This document shows positions 17,178 through 25,478 of a stretch of 64,000 nt of DNA, one piece after another. The stretch's first letter is position 1. The number at the start of each line of letters is the position of its first letter. The stretch spans positions 497,693 through 561,692 of the forward strand of contig NZ_SRMF01000001.1 in assembly GCF_004768465.1 (NCBI RefSeq). The letters are read 5' to 3'. This DNA comes from Natronospirillum operosum (GTDB taxonomy: Bacteria; Pseudomonadota; Gammaproteobacteria; Pseudomonadales; Natronospirillaceae). A model generated the notes under the pieces. The model saw only the letters and a list, made by a program, of their open reading frames with translations, ran no database searches and was not told the DNA's origin. The position numbers and the translations under genes were made by a program.

Positions 17178-18068
17178 CTAGTAGTCGCCGGAGAAATAGA
17201 GGTTGCCAGAGCAGGTACTGATGCCGCTCGAGCCCTCTCTCTGTTCCTCAATGGAGCCTTCGACATTGAAGCTGGTTCTGGAGCTGTTCAGGCCACCGCT
17301 GACGTCAGTGGTGCCTGTTATGACCGTGCCGGAACCGTCCAGCATGCGAATCTCGCGACCTGTCATCTGGGAATCGTCTATACGGAAATATGGGGTCCAT
17401 TCCCAGTTATTATCGCCATAGTTTATGAAAAAGCCTTCGCCGACCGCACGGTAAGTGGTCTGGCTTGTCTGATCCATCGCACAGTCCGGATTGGATGAGG
17501 TCAGTCGCATGGTTGCATACCAGGTCTTGTCCCAGGGCGAGTCCCCGAATTCAGCCAGCGCTTTGGTTTCGATCAGCAGGTCATACTGGGCGGAGGTCTG
17601 CCCGTTGAAGTTTTCCGGAAATATTTCAATGCGGATGTCCTCGTCGTCGGTCAGCAGATTCCGCGAGAGGATGTGCCCCTTTCTGAATTCATCCGGCAAC
17701 AGGGTCAGGGTGAAGGCTTCCTGATAGTCGGGCGACCCCTCGGTGCCTTCGTTGACTTCCACGACCACTTTCAGAGTGCTGTCGCTTTCCGGGTTGTCGA
17801 AGCTGACATCGACCAGATAGAAGGTGTATTTGCCTTCTGGTGCGTCGAGATAGTAGATGTCGTCTTCTTCGCCGAAGGCATGATACACCCGCCCGATTTC
17901 GAGTTGTTCATTGCTGGTTGGGTCTGTGGAGGTACCGAGCGTGTCCGTCGCATCGGGCAGGCTTTCGGCCTCCAGGTTACCCGAGCTGCTGCTCGATGAG
18001 TTGTTGCAGCCCGTCAGGGCCAGCAGGGAGATGGCCACGGGGGCCAGTACACGGAAATGAGTACGCAT
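17178..18068 (-). CDS. Hypothetical lipoprotein
   Basis: A 296-residue predicted lipoprotein with lipobox LTGC (acylated Cys near position 20), then a Ser-rich spacer (NNSSSSSSG) and a beta-rich acidic body. The middle (about 55-165: YYLDAPEGKYTFYLVDVSF, RIEIFPENFN) looks like a PPC or jelly-roll type beta domain. The C-terminal half carries a Cys pair (NPDCAMD, STCSGNLYF) that may form a disulfide. The start is the ATG at 18068 with AGGAG upstream. No family was recognised. Confidence 0.7.
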   Translation of the reverse strand: MRTHFRVLAPVAISLLALTGCNNSSSSSSGNLEAESLPDATDTLGTSTDPTSNEQLEIGRVYHAFGEEDDIYYLDAPEGKYTFYLVDVSFDNPESDSTLKVVVEVNEGTEGSPDYQEAFTLTLLPDEFRKGHILSRNLLTDDEDIRIEIFPENFNGQTSAQYDLLIETKALAEFGDSPWDKTWYATMRLTSSNPDCAMDQTSQTTYRAVGEGFFINYGDNNWEWTPYFRIDDSQMTGREIRMLDGSGTVITGTTDVSGGLNSSRTSFNVEGSIEEQREGSSGISTCSGNLYFSGDY

Positions 18069-18303
18069 AGTTGTCTCCTTGTCCAATCACGCGTTGCGCA
18101 ATGGCAAAGCGCTTTCTTGTCCGTAGTAAAGACAGGACTACTGGCCTTTCCGGGCCCTCTGTCTGGGTGGTCAGCCGTATTGACTGTTACAGCTTGTTGC
18201 AGAACTGCCGTGCCTGCGGGTGCCATGGAAGCACAGCCGGTCTTACAAATGGCTTACAGCTGATTTGCAGATGGAGGATTGGGGGAGGGAGGTGAGCTCA
18301 GGT

Positions 18304-18383
18304 GTAGGCTGTGAGCTTGCTCACGCATGCGTGGCCGAGGGCCACAGCCTACAGGTTTTGCGTGGCCGAGGGCCACAGCCTAC
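18304..18383. repeat. GTAGGCTGTG-family REPIN
   Basis: A forward unit with head GTAGGCTGTG and stem GTGAGC-tt-GCTCAC is followed by two inverted units with stem GTGGCC-gag-GGCCAC, each ending CAGCCTAC. This third REP family is unlike the two found earlier. The rest of the 357-bp gap (18069-18426) holds no recognisable gene; its last bases include a degenerate GTAGCGAG head. Confidence 0.7.
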
Positions 18384-18426
18384 AGCAAACCCTCGCTACG
18401 GGGTGTAGCGAGGGGCGCGGTGGGGA

Positions 18427-19131
18427 TCAGGGGAGCCAGAGGGTGAAGCGGGCGCCGCCTTCGGGTTTGTTGACCAGCTCGATGCGGCCGTCCTTGCCGG
18501 TTTCCGGGTTGTGGTGCAGGTGCGCTATGCCGCTGGCGAAGTAGATGCCCAGGCCGGAGCTGCTGGTTTTCATGCGCAGGCTGGCTTCGGGGTCCATGCA
18601 GTTGATCAGGGCATCCGGGTAGCCGTCGCCGTTGTCGTCAATGGTGATGCGCAGTTCGTTGTCGATGACCTGTGAGGTCAAGCCAATCCAGTCCCGGGTA
18701 TAGCGGATGGCGTTGGTCATGATATTGGCCAGCACGTGATCCACCAGGTTGGAGTCCATCACCCAGGTTTCGTCTTCGTCCTCGCATTTGATCTCGACGC
18801 GAATCTTCTGATGTTCCAGGGTACTGGCATAGCGCATGGCGGCGTCTTCGAGGACATCAAGCACCAGCACTTCATCCAGGGTGGGATGCAGCAGCTTGTT
18901 GTCGATCCGGTAGACCCCCAGCATATGGCTGAGGCCGACATTGATGCGGCTGCTCTCCATCTGGATGCGGCTGAGCTTGTCGGCCAGTTCCGGGTTGGTG
19001 TCCCGCAGATCAAGCGTGACCTCTTCGATCTGGGTGCTGATCATGCCAAGAGAATTCTTGACGTCATGCACGGTAGAGGCCAATACATCCTTCATATCAA
19101 TGCCTTCGAGGGCTGACTTGAAGTCCGACAT
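18427..19131 (-). CDS. Sensor-less histidine kinase
   Basis: A 234-residue cytoplasmic histidine kinase made only of a dimerisation/phosphoacceptor helix pair (His22 in STVHDVKNSLGM) and an HATPase_c domain (N box NIMTNAIRYT, G1 IDDNGDGYP, G2 SSSGLGIYFAS). It has no membrane segment or input domain, so its signal must come from a partner. It starts 2 nt after the stop of the response-regulator gene, implying one operon and a cognate pair. The phosphoacceptor motif HDVKN resembles the HD[IV]KN form of kinases that lack classical phosphatase residues. Confidence 0.85.
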   Translation of the reverse strand: MSDFKSALEGIDMKDVLASTVHDVKNSLGMISTQIEEVTLDLRDTNPELADKLSRIQMESSRINVGLSHMLGVYRIDNKLLHPTLDEVLVLDVLEDAAMRYASTLEHQKIRVEIKCEDEDETWVMDSNLVDHVLANIMTNAIRYTRDWIGLTSQVIDNELRITIDDNGDGYPDALINCMDPEASLRMKTSSSGLGIYFASGIAHLHHNPETGKDGRIELVNKPEGGARFTLWLP

Positions 19132-19132
19132 C

Positions 19133-20824
19133 TCAGATTTCCTCCTTTAGCATCAGCAGGCGCTGCAGCAGTGCCTGGAAACGACCATATTGATAGTGAC
19201 TGGATGGCAGGTGTTTCAGGCGTTTCAGATAGAGTTCCATGCTGAACACATACTCCGATTTGGGTTCGGCCTGATACAACTTGAAATAGGACTGCACCAT
19301 GTTGAGGATCAGCCCCGGGTGCCGCGGGGAGAATTCCAGGGCTCGCGAGAAGGCTTTCAGCGCGGCTTCATAGTCGCCATCACGGTAGGCGTCGTTGCCG
19401 GCCTTGTTGAATTCGGCCGCACGCAGGCGTGATTCTTCCGATACCGGCTCGCTCTGCACCATCATCAGCTTCTGCTGGAAGGTTTCGTCCTTGGCGTACA
19501 CTTTGCGCAGGGCGTCGACCCATTGGTCGCCCTGCTGCTGCTTGTCAAAACGGTAGAGCCCGGTGGCGATGTCGGTAGCCAGTGTCTGCGGCACTGATTC
19601 GATATGCTGCATGGCCTGGTTGTAGACCTTGTCCAGTTCCTCGTCGCGCGAGGAACTCAGGCCCTGATAGTCCAGTGCATCTGACTGCAGCAGCCGACTT
19701 TTCATCTGCACGGACATGTCGTCGGGGAAGCGCACCATCATGCGCTGCGCCACTTCCATGGCCTGGCGGGAGGCCTTGCGATGCTGGCGCTCGGTACCCA
19801 TGCGAGCACTCAGGTTGAGGGACTCGATCAGGTTGATGTAGTTGGCCGGCTGGTCATGGCGTGTGTTGACGGCCAGGGCCAGGGCCTCGCGGTAGGCCTT
19901 GGTGGCCTGCATATGGTCCTGCTGGCGGCGACTGAGCTCGGCCAGCATGCGCTGGCGCTCCAGCTTGCGCGGTGAAATGCGTACCGCCTGCTGCAGGGTC
20001 TGCTGCGCCAGATCATACTGTTTGTGGCTCAGATAGCATTTGGCCAGGCTGTCGTAGGCGGGAATATTGTTGGGGTTGGTGCTGATAACTTCTCGCAGCA
20101 GGGTGATGGCCGGGTCAATCTGCTTGTTCAGCATCTGGATGCGGGCCTTGTAGAACAGTGCCCAGTCCTGCTGGCGCTTGTTCAGCACCTCGTCCAGGTG
20201 CTTGTCGGCGCGCTCCAGGTCACCCATGTCGATCAGGGTGCTGATCATCACCTTGCGCGCCCAGCCGCGGTGCCGCGGTTTGTTGAGAATGGTCTCTTCA
20301 CAGGCCTTGATGATGGCTTCATTGTCATCGGAATCCATGGCCTTGAGCAGGTCTTCCAGCTCGTAGCGACGCTTGACGAGCTTTTCCACGCGCAGTTTGA
20401 AGGCATCGTAGGCGAAGGGCTTGGCCAGATAGTCGTCCGGCTCGTTCTCTACGGCACCCATCACCATGTCGCGCGAGGTTTCAGCGGTGATGATGATCCA
20501 TTGGGTCAGGCGCGTGGCATTACCGGAATTGCGCAGCTCTTCCAGCATCTGCTGGCCGTCCTGGCCGTCGCCCAGGTTGTAGTCACAGACAACGAGATCG
20601 AATTTCTGTTCCTGCAGCAGTTTCTTGGCCTGACCAGCATGGGCGGCTTCAAAGTAATTGGTAACGCCCATCTGTACCAGCATGCTGCGCACCTGCTTGC
20701 GGGCGCTGGGAAAGTCGTCCACCACCAGAAAGCTCATCTGGCTGAGCTGTTTATGGGCACCCGCGTTGGAGTTGGGTGATAGTAGTTGTTGAGTCAATGC
20801 AAGATTCCCGTAAGTCGAATACAA
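19133..20824 (-). CDS. Response regulator receiver with TPR output
   Basis: A 563-residue protein with an N-terminal receiver: acidic pair Asp36/Asp37, phosphoacceptor Asp81 in VVCDYNLGDGQDGQQ, Thr113, Lys135 in AKPF. A long TPR-type helical region follows (about 150-560), including a clear TPR near the end (AGNDAYRDGDYEAALKAFSRALEFSPRHPG). There is no DNA-binding domain, so output is by protein-protein contact. The start is uncertain: the frame opens with TTG at 20824, another TTG lies nine codons later, and the receiver proper begins at Met30. It is paired with the adjacent kinase. Confidence 0.85.
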   Translation of the reverse strand: MYSTYGNLALTQQLLSPNSNAGAHKQLSQMSFLVVDDFPSARKQVRSMLVQMGVTNYFEAAHAGQAKKLLQEQKFDLVVCDYNLGDGQDGQQMLEELRNSGNATRLTQWIIITAETSRDMVMGAVENEPDDYLAKPFAYDAFKLRVEKLVKRRYELEDLLKAMDSDDNEAIIKACEETILNKPRHRGWARKVMISTLIDMGDLERADKHLDEVLNKRQQDWALFYKARIQMLNKQIDPAITLLREVISTNPNNIPAYDSLAKCYLSHKQYDLAQQTLQQAVRISPRKLERQRMLAELSRRQQDHMQATKAYREALALAVNTRHDQPANYINLIESLNLSARMGTERQHRKASRQAMEVAQRMMVRFPDDMSVQMKSRLLQSDALDYQGLSSSRDEELDKVYNQAMQHIESVPQTLATDIATGLYRFDKQQQGDQWVDALRKVYAKDETFQQKLMMVQSEPVSEESRLRAAEFNKAGNDAYRDGDYEAALKAFSRALEFSPRHPGLILNMVQSYFKLYQAEPKSEYVFSMELYLKRLKHLPSSHYQYGRFQALLQRLLMLKEEI

Positions 20825-20882
20825 CGCCTGCTTGACGTTCAGTTTACAGGGTCAGTGTAGTGGTTCCGAGTGCCCTGTGCTG

Positions 20883-21500
20883 TTATTTTTTTAAACCGAT
20901 CTCCTGATCATGCGAGTTCAGCATGTCATCAAGAGTCAGCGTATAGGATTCCACAAAACGGCTCATGAAGAAATCCACTTCCGGTGCACCGGTGTTGCGA
21001 ATGCGTCTTTCAATCTGTTCATGGGCGCTGCTGAATTCCCTGTTGCCGGCCCGCAGCTCGGATTCACACTTCAGGTAGGCGCTGATCATGTCGGCATACT
21101 TTACAATGCGCTGCTGGTCTTCAGGTATGCTTTCATGCAACAGCAGGCCGGAGAAGTCGGGCTGCAGTGATTCCGGCAGCATACCCAGAATTTCGCGTTC
21201 GGCTTCGTCTTCTATGGCCTTGTAGGCCTTGGTAATGGTGGGCGAGTGGTATTTGATCGGGGTCGGCATGTCACCGGTGATGACTTCGCTGACATCGTGG
21301 TAGAGCCCGAGCACGGCGATGCGTTCGGCATTCAGGTTGCCGCCAAAGTGCCGGTTGCTGATCAGCGCCAGTACATGGGCAATGGTGGCCACCTGCCAGC
21401 TGTGCTCCATGACATTTTCTTCCACGACGTTGCGCTTCAGACCCCAGCGTTTGATCCAGCGCAAGCGGCTGAGATAGGCAAAAAAGTGACTCAGTTTCAT
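20883..21500 (-). CDS. yfbR: 5'-deoxynucleotidase, HD superfamily (YfbR)
   Basis: It dephosphorylates deoxyribonucleoside 5'-monophosphates. The 205-residue protein keeps the E. coli YfbR metal and catalytic residues at the same positions: His33, His68, Asp69, Glu72 and Asp137. It lies 6 nt downstream of the TRAP permease dctM, so it is probably co-transcribed with the transporter although functionally unrelated. Confidence 0.93.
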   Translation of the reverse strand: MKLSHFFAYLSRLRWIKRWGLKRNVVEENVMEHSWQVATIAHVLALISNRHFGGNLNAERIAVLGLYHDVSEVITGDMPTPIKYHSPTITKAYKAIEDEAEREILGMLPESLQPDFSGLLLHESIPEDQQRIVKYADMISAYLKCESELRAGNREFSSAHEQIERRIRNTGAPEVDFFMSRFVESYTLTLDDMLNSHDQEIGLKK

Positions 21501-21506
21501 GACGTG

Positions 21507-22781
21507 TCAGCGTACCAGAGCAAGGCTGAACCAGGGAATATAGGTGACCAACAATACCACACCAAGCAGTACGATGAGGAATGGCCAGGTGGCCCGGTAC
21601 AGTTCCATGATCGGTTTCTTGAAGCGGTAGCTGGCGATGAACAGGTTCATGCCCACCGGCGGTGTGAAGTAGCCGATCTGCATGTTGGCGACAAAGATGA
21701 TGGCCAGATGGACCGGGTCGATGCCGAACTGCATGGCCAGTGGCAGTACCAGTGGCGCCATGATGACAATGGCGGCAAAGATATCCAGAAAGGCGCCGAG
21801 TATCAGCAACAGGATATTCAGCAGCAGCAGAAAGAGCAGCGGGTTCTCGATGCGGTCGCCGATCAGGTTAAACAGCAGGGTGGGGATACCGGCGTCGATC
21901 AGCAGGTTGGTGAACGCCAGGGCTGCGCCCAGAATCAGCAGGATGCCGCCGACCATGATCATGCTCTCGCGCATGGCCCGTACCAGGGCCTTGAAGCCCA
22001 CCTCGCGGTAGACCAGTGTTTCGATGATCAGCACATAGAGGGCGGTTATGGCGGCGGCTTCCGAGATGACCAGCAGGCCGCTGAAGATGCCGCCCAGAAT
22101 GATGACGGGGATCAGCAGTTCCCAGAACGACTCCTTCAGGGCACTCAGGGCTTCGCGCAGTTCAAACGGTGTCAGCTCAATGGGCTGGCGGCGGTTGGCC
22201 CAGAGACCATAGCCATAGAGAGCCAGAATCATCAGCAGGGCGGGCATCAGGCCGGCCAGGAAGAGGTCGATGATATCGATGGCGATGTCCATCTGCTGGG
22301 CCACGATACCGAACAGGATCAGTGGTATGGCCGGCGGCAGCAGTATGCCCAGGCTGCCCGAGGTGGTGACCAGACCGAGGCTGAACCGATCATCGTACTG
22401 GCTGCTGGTCAGGGCCGGGTAGAGCAGCGCGCCAAGCGCGATGATGGTGACCCCGGAACCGCCGGTGAGCATGGTAAAGAAGGCGCAGGCGAGCAGGGCG
22501 ATCAGCATCATGCCGCCGGGCAACCAGCCCATGATGGCGCGCGAAACTCGGACCACGCGCTGTCCGGTGTTGGCTTCACTGAGCAGGTAGCCGGCAAAGG
22601 CAAACAGCGGCAGGGCGACCAGCACGGTGGAATCGGTCAGTCGATACAGCTCGATGCCGATGATGATGAGGTCCAGATCGGCCAGCGAGAACCCGACGCC
22701 GGCAATGGACAGCAGCACCAGAAACAGGGGCATGCCCAGCAGGGCCAGTACGGCAATGCCAAAATAGAGGGTGAGGTTCAT
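21507..22781 (-). CDS. dctM: TRAP transporter large permease (DctM family)
   Basis: A 424-residue integral membrane protein with about 12 hydrophobic segments, the ion-coupled translocation subunit of a TRAP importer. Family features include FTMLTGGSGVTIIALGALLYPAL, GSLGILLPPAIPLILFG and the C-terminal VHLAIIFVANMQIGYFTPPVGMNLF. It overlaps dctQ by 4 nt (ATGA). Substrate specificity is set by DctP and cannot be read from this protein. Confidence 0.93.
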   Translation of the reverse strand: MNLTLYFGIAVLALLGMPLFLVLLSIAGVGFSLADLDLIIIGIELYRLTDSTVLVALPLFAFAGYLLSEANTGQRVVRVSRAIMGWLPGGMMLIALLACAFFTMLTGGSGVTIIALGALLYPALTSSQYDDRFSLGLVTTSGSLGILLPPAIPLILFGIVAQQMDIAIDIIDLFLAGLMPALLMILALYGYGLWANRRQPIELTPFELREALSALKESFWELLIPVIILGGIFSGLLVISEAAAITALYVLIIETLVYREVGFKALVRAMRESMIMVGGILLILGAALAFTNLLIDAGIPTLLFNLIGDRIENPLLFLLLLNILLLILGAFLDIFAAIVIMAPLVLPLAMQFGIDPVHLAIIFVANMQIGYFTPPVGMNLFIASYRFKKPIMELYRATWPFLIVLLGVVLLVTYIPWFSLALVR

Positions 22782-23392
22782 GAAGCGGCGTCCTTGTCAC
22801 GAGGTGCAGCGGTATTCCTGTCTGCACCGGGGCCGATCTCGCGGGCCAGATCCTCGGTGGGCAGGGCGGTCGGGGTCAGCACCGGGAAGAACACCATCCA
22901 GGCGTAGCGCAGGGCCATGATGCCAAACGCGATCGGCATGATCAGTTGCAGCTGCCAGACCGGAATGCCGGCTACGGACGCCATGCCCCAGGCCCGCTCA
23001 TCCTCGACCAGGCGCCAGGTGTGCCAGCTCAGGAGGGCCAGTGCCAGCGCGGCTACCAGAGCCACCAGGCGCTTGATCCAGCGGCCGAGCCAGACCGGCA
23101 GCAGTTGGCTGGCCAGGTCGATCTTGATGTGGTTGTCGAGCCGGGTGCCCACCATGGCCCCCAGCAGGGCGATCCAGAGTACTCCGACCCGGTTGAGCGG
23201 GTCGATCCAGCTCAGTGAATAGCCGAAAAAATTGCGCAGCACGATCTGGTAGACGGCGAGCCCCAGCATGCCGAGCAATACCATTACGAGCGCTGTGTCT
23301 TCCAGGCGCTGAAAGCCCGTGCGCAGAGACTGAATGATGGTGCCGAGTGCCCCGAGAAAGCCGCCTGTGTGGGTGTCCTTGCCCGTTTTCAT
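22778..23392 (-). CDS. dctQ: TRAP transporter small permease (DctQ family)
   Basis: A 204-residue four-helix membrane protein with the usual DctQ pattern: a first helix (LVMVLLGMLGLAVYQIVLRNFFGYSLSW), a short segment with WIALLGAMVGTRLDNHIKIDL, then two further helices. It pairs with DctM. The N-terminal 25 and C-terminal 25 residues are polar extensions. It starts 2 nt after dctP ends and overlaps dctM by 4 nt. Confidence 0.92.
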   Translation of the reverse strand: MKTGKDTHTGGFLGALGTIIQSLRTGFQRLEDTALVMVLLGMLGLAVYQIVLRNFFGYSLSWIDPLNRVGVLWIALLGAMVGTRLDNHIKIDLASQLLPVWLGRWIKRLVALVAALALALLSWHTWRLVEDERAWGMASVAGIPVWQLQLIMPIAFGIMALRYAWMVFFPVLTPTALPTEDLAREIGPGADRNTAAPRDKDAAS

Positions 23393-23394
23393 GA

Positions 23395-24414
23395 TTACCG
23401 ACCGTTCTGACGATAGTCTTCCAGCGTGCTCATCAGGCGTTCATGCCAGTCGCGGCTGAACTCGCCTTCCCGAATCAATACCTCGTGGGCCAGTCCGGCC
23501 TTGTCACGCACGGCTGCGATTTCGGTATCGGTCAGTTGCACGTGCTCCAGACCCTGGTTGAGCAGGGCTTCGAAAGCGGCCCGGTTGTTCTCGCGGGCGT
23601 TGGCGTCGATCTGCTCGGTGGTTTCACGCAGAATTCGATCTACCGCCGCGCGATCATCCTCACTGAGACGGGACATGTGCCGATCATGTACATACAGCGT
23701 GGCATAGGTATAGATCAGCGGCATGTCGGTGATGTAGTCGACCCGGGTGAACCATTGCAGGGTCAGGGCGGCTGTGGGCGGTGCCATGATGGTATCCACA
23801 ATGCCGGTCTGCAGCGAGGTCAGCACCTCGGAAATGTTCAGCGTGATGGGAGAGACACCGAAAGCGCGGGCAACCTGCAGTGAAAAGGTGTCATTGGCCG
23901 GCAGCCAGACGCGGGCACGCTGCAGGTCTTCCACCGAGCGGGTCGGCTGATGGCCCATGACATAGGCAAAGCCGCCATCAATAAAGCCGAAGGTATGGAT
24001 GCCGCGTTCGGCCAGTTCGCGGGCGATGTCATCGTCGAACTCGGCGCGCAGACGGTCCGTTTCATCATAGCTGTCGAAGATGAATGGCGCGTTGAGGATC
24101 TGTACATTGGGGTAGACTCTGGCCAGGGCACCGGATTGCACCAGAGAGCCGTGCAGCTGACCGGCTCGAATACGGCGTTCTACCGCCTGGTCGTCACCCA
24201 TGACGCCACCGGGGAAAATGCGCAGGGTTACCCGACCGTCGGTTTCGGCGCTGAGGCGCTCGCTGGCCTGGCGCAGTGCCCTGACTTCGCCGGTGCCATC
24301 CGGTAGCAGGGTGGCGATGCGCAGCTCCATGGCCACCGTGCCGGCGGCAGCAAACAGGGTCAGGGACAGCAATAGCAGGGCCAGAGCAGGGCTTCGGGTT
24401 CTGTGCAGTCTCAT
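23395..24414 (-). CDS. dctP: TRAP transporter periplasmic binding protein (DctP family)
   Basis: A 339-residue binding protein with signal peptide (LALLLLSLTLFAAAGTVAM). DctP features follow: ELRIATLLPDGT, RVTLRIFPGGVMGDDQAVERRIRAGQLHG, NAPFIFDSYDETDRL, and EVLTSLQTGIVDTIMAPP in the ligand region. It is flanked by tatT upstream and dctQM downstream. The neighbouring TatT suggests a TatP/TatT-type system, which in Treponema has been linked to hydrophobic ligands; the ligand here is unknown. Confidence 0.92.
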   Translation of the reverse strand: MRLHRTRSPALALLLLSLTLFAAAGTVAMELRIATLLPDGTGEVRALRQASERLSAETDGRVTLRIFPGGVMGDDQAVERRIRAGQLHGSLVQSGALARVYPNVQILNAPFIFDSYDETDRLRAEFDDDIARELAERGIHTFGFIDGGFAYVMGHQPTRSVEDLQRARVWLPANDTFSLQVARAFGVSPITLNISEVLTSLQTGIVDTIMAPPTAALTLQWFTRVDYITDMPLIYTYATLYVHDRHMSRLSEDDRAAVDRILRETTEQIDANARENNRAAFEALLNQGLEHVQLTDTEIAAVRDKAGLAHEVLIREGEFSRDWHERLMSTLEDYRQNGR

Positions 24415-24448
24415 GGTGGCCTCCTTTTGTCAGGCAACAGCATTCGTA

Positions 24449-25288
24449 TCAGAAGAAATAGTCTTCACCGGATGCAAGCAGTTCCCGAGCCAGTTGTTGG
24501 GCCCAGGTATTCTGGAGCGTCAGTTGGCCTTCACGTGGATCGGCGGCCAGCACTTCTTGCAGCAGTTGATCATGCAGCTCACGATCAAAGGTTATACGGG
24601 CATACGCCTGCGCGTAGTATACTTTTACGATCAGGTTGCGGCCTTCGGATCGTTCTATGGCCTGCTCGAAGTACTGCCGGGCCACCTCCGGCTGGCCACC
24701 CAGAGAGGGCGGCAGAATGCTGGCGATTACCGCCAGATACAGCTCTCCCATGGCATGGTTGTAGCCGGGCTTGATGCGCACCTGCTGTTCCAGCAGGCGC
24801 TGGGCCTTGGGCAACTGGGCCACGATATTCCAGTCATCACTGTGGGCCTGAATATAGCCGGCCCAGATGGAGCCCAGCAAATAGAGCGTCGGGGCATGGC
24901 TGTCTCTGTCCAGGCCATCTATGGTTCGCTCGGCGGCGGTTACCCGCTGTTCGCGAATATCACAGAGCTCGCTGATGTCGCGGCAGGCGGCCTGGCTGGC
25001 CAGATCCATGGCCTTGCTGCTGTAGCGCTTCTGGCGCTCCTCGGTGTCCACGAAGACGCCGGCATAGGCGCTGTTCAGTTCGGCCGCAGTGCTGAGCACG
25101 CGGACATTGCGCGGATAGGTGCGAACCAGACCGTCCATGGTCAGCAGATAGGTTGGCAGGGCCTGCCCGACCAGTTCCAGATCGTCACTGCTGAGAATCT
25201 CTGCCGCCAGGTTGGACGGGATGCGAAAGGTGGCGCACCCCGTCAGCAGCAGGCTGACAGCGGTTATTAACAGGAGTTGTCTGACCAT
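24449..25288 (-). CDS. tatT: TatT family lipoprotein of a TRAP transporter
   Basis: A 279-residue predicted lipoprotein with lipobox LLTGC (Cys near 18). The rest is all-helical and TPR-like, matching the TRAP-associated protein T (Tp0956) fold family: SSDDLELVGQALPTYLLTMDGLVR, LLGSIWAGYIQ, PEVARQYFEQAIERSEGRNL. TatT proteins form a trimer that docks with the TRAP binding protein. Its position as first gene of the TRAP operon supports the call. A REP cluster begins about 20 bp upstream of the start, so the promoter must lie in or beyond the repeats. Confidence 0.85.
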   Translation of the reverse strand: MVRQLLLITAVSLLLTGCATFRIPSNLAAEILSSDDLELVGQALPTYLLTMDGLVRTYPRNVRVLSTAAELNSAYAGVFVDTEERQKRYSSKAMDLASQAACRDISELCDIREQRVTAAERTIDGLDRDSHAPTLYLLGSIWAGYIQAHSDDWNIVAQLPKAQRLLEQQVRIKPGYNHAMGELYLAVIASILPPSLGGQPEVARQYFEQAIERSEGRNLIVKVYYAQAYARITFDRELHDQLLQEVLAADPREGQLTLQNTWAQQLARELLASGEDYFF

Positions 25289-25307
25289 CCGGTGTCCTTG
25301 TGTTGTT

Positions 25308-25450
25308 ATCGGGACTTGCGTCCCTCGCTACGGCTCTGTCGGGACTTGCGTCCCTCGCTACGGCTCTGTCGGGACTTGCGTCCCTCGCTACACGTCCCTT
25401 GCCTCATTTGTAGCGAGTGACGCGAGTCGCGATGGAGCCGGCAGGCTCCG
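25308..25450. repeat. GTAGYGAG-family REP cluster (tatT-gatB gap)
   Basis: Three inverted units (GGGAC-ttgc-GTCCC followed by CTCGCTAC) lie in tandem with a 30-bp period (starting near 25310, 25340 and 25370). One forward unit follows at about 25410 with stem GCGAC-tcgc form and a GGAGCC..GGCTCC hairpin. Both neighbouring genes lie on the minus strand: gatB ends here and tatT begins just beyond. Confidence 0.78.
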
Positions 25451-25451
25451 C

Positions 25452-25478
25452 AAAAAGGGCGGTGCCCGCCGCCTTTTT
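25452..25478 (-). terminator. Hairpin terminator of gatCAB
   Basis: On the minus strand the gatB stop codon overlaps an A-rich run, AAAAAGGCGG, followed by a short loop and CCGCCCTTTTT. It is a G+C stem flanked by A and T runs and could work in both directions. It lies directly at the 3' end of gatB, next to a REP cluster. Confidence 0.7.

Noticed and set aside
21246-22907. 553-codon plus-strand frame rich in Gln, Asp and His opposite dctM
   Set aside because: This composition is the usual reverse translation of a membrane protein; dctM is certain.
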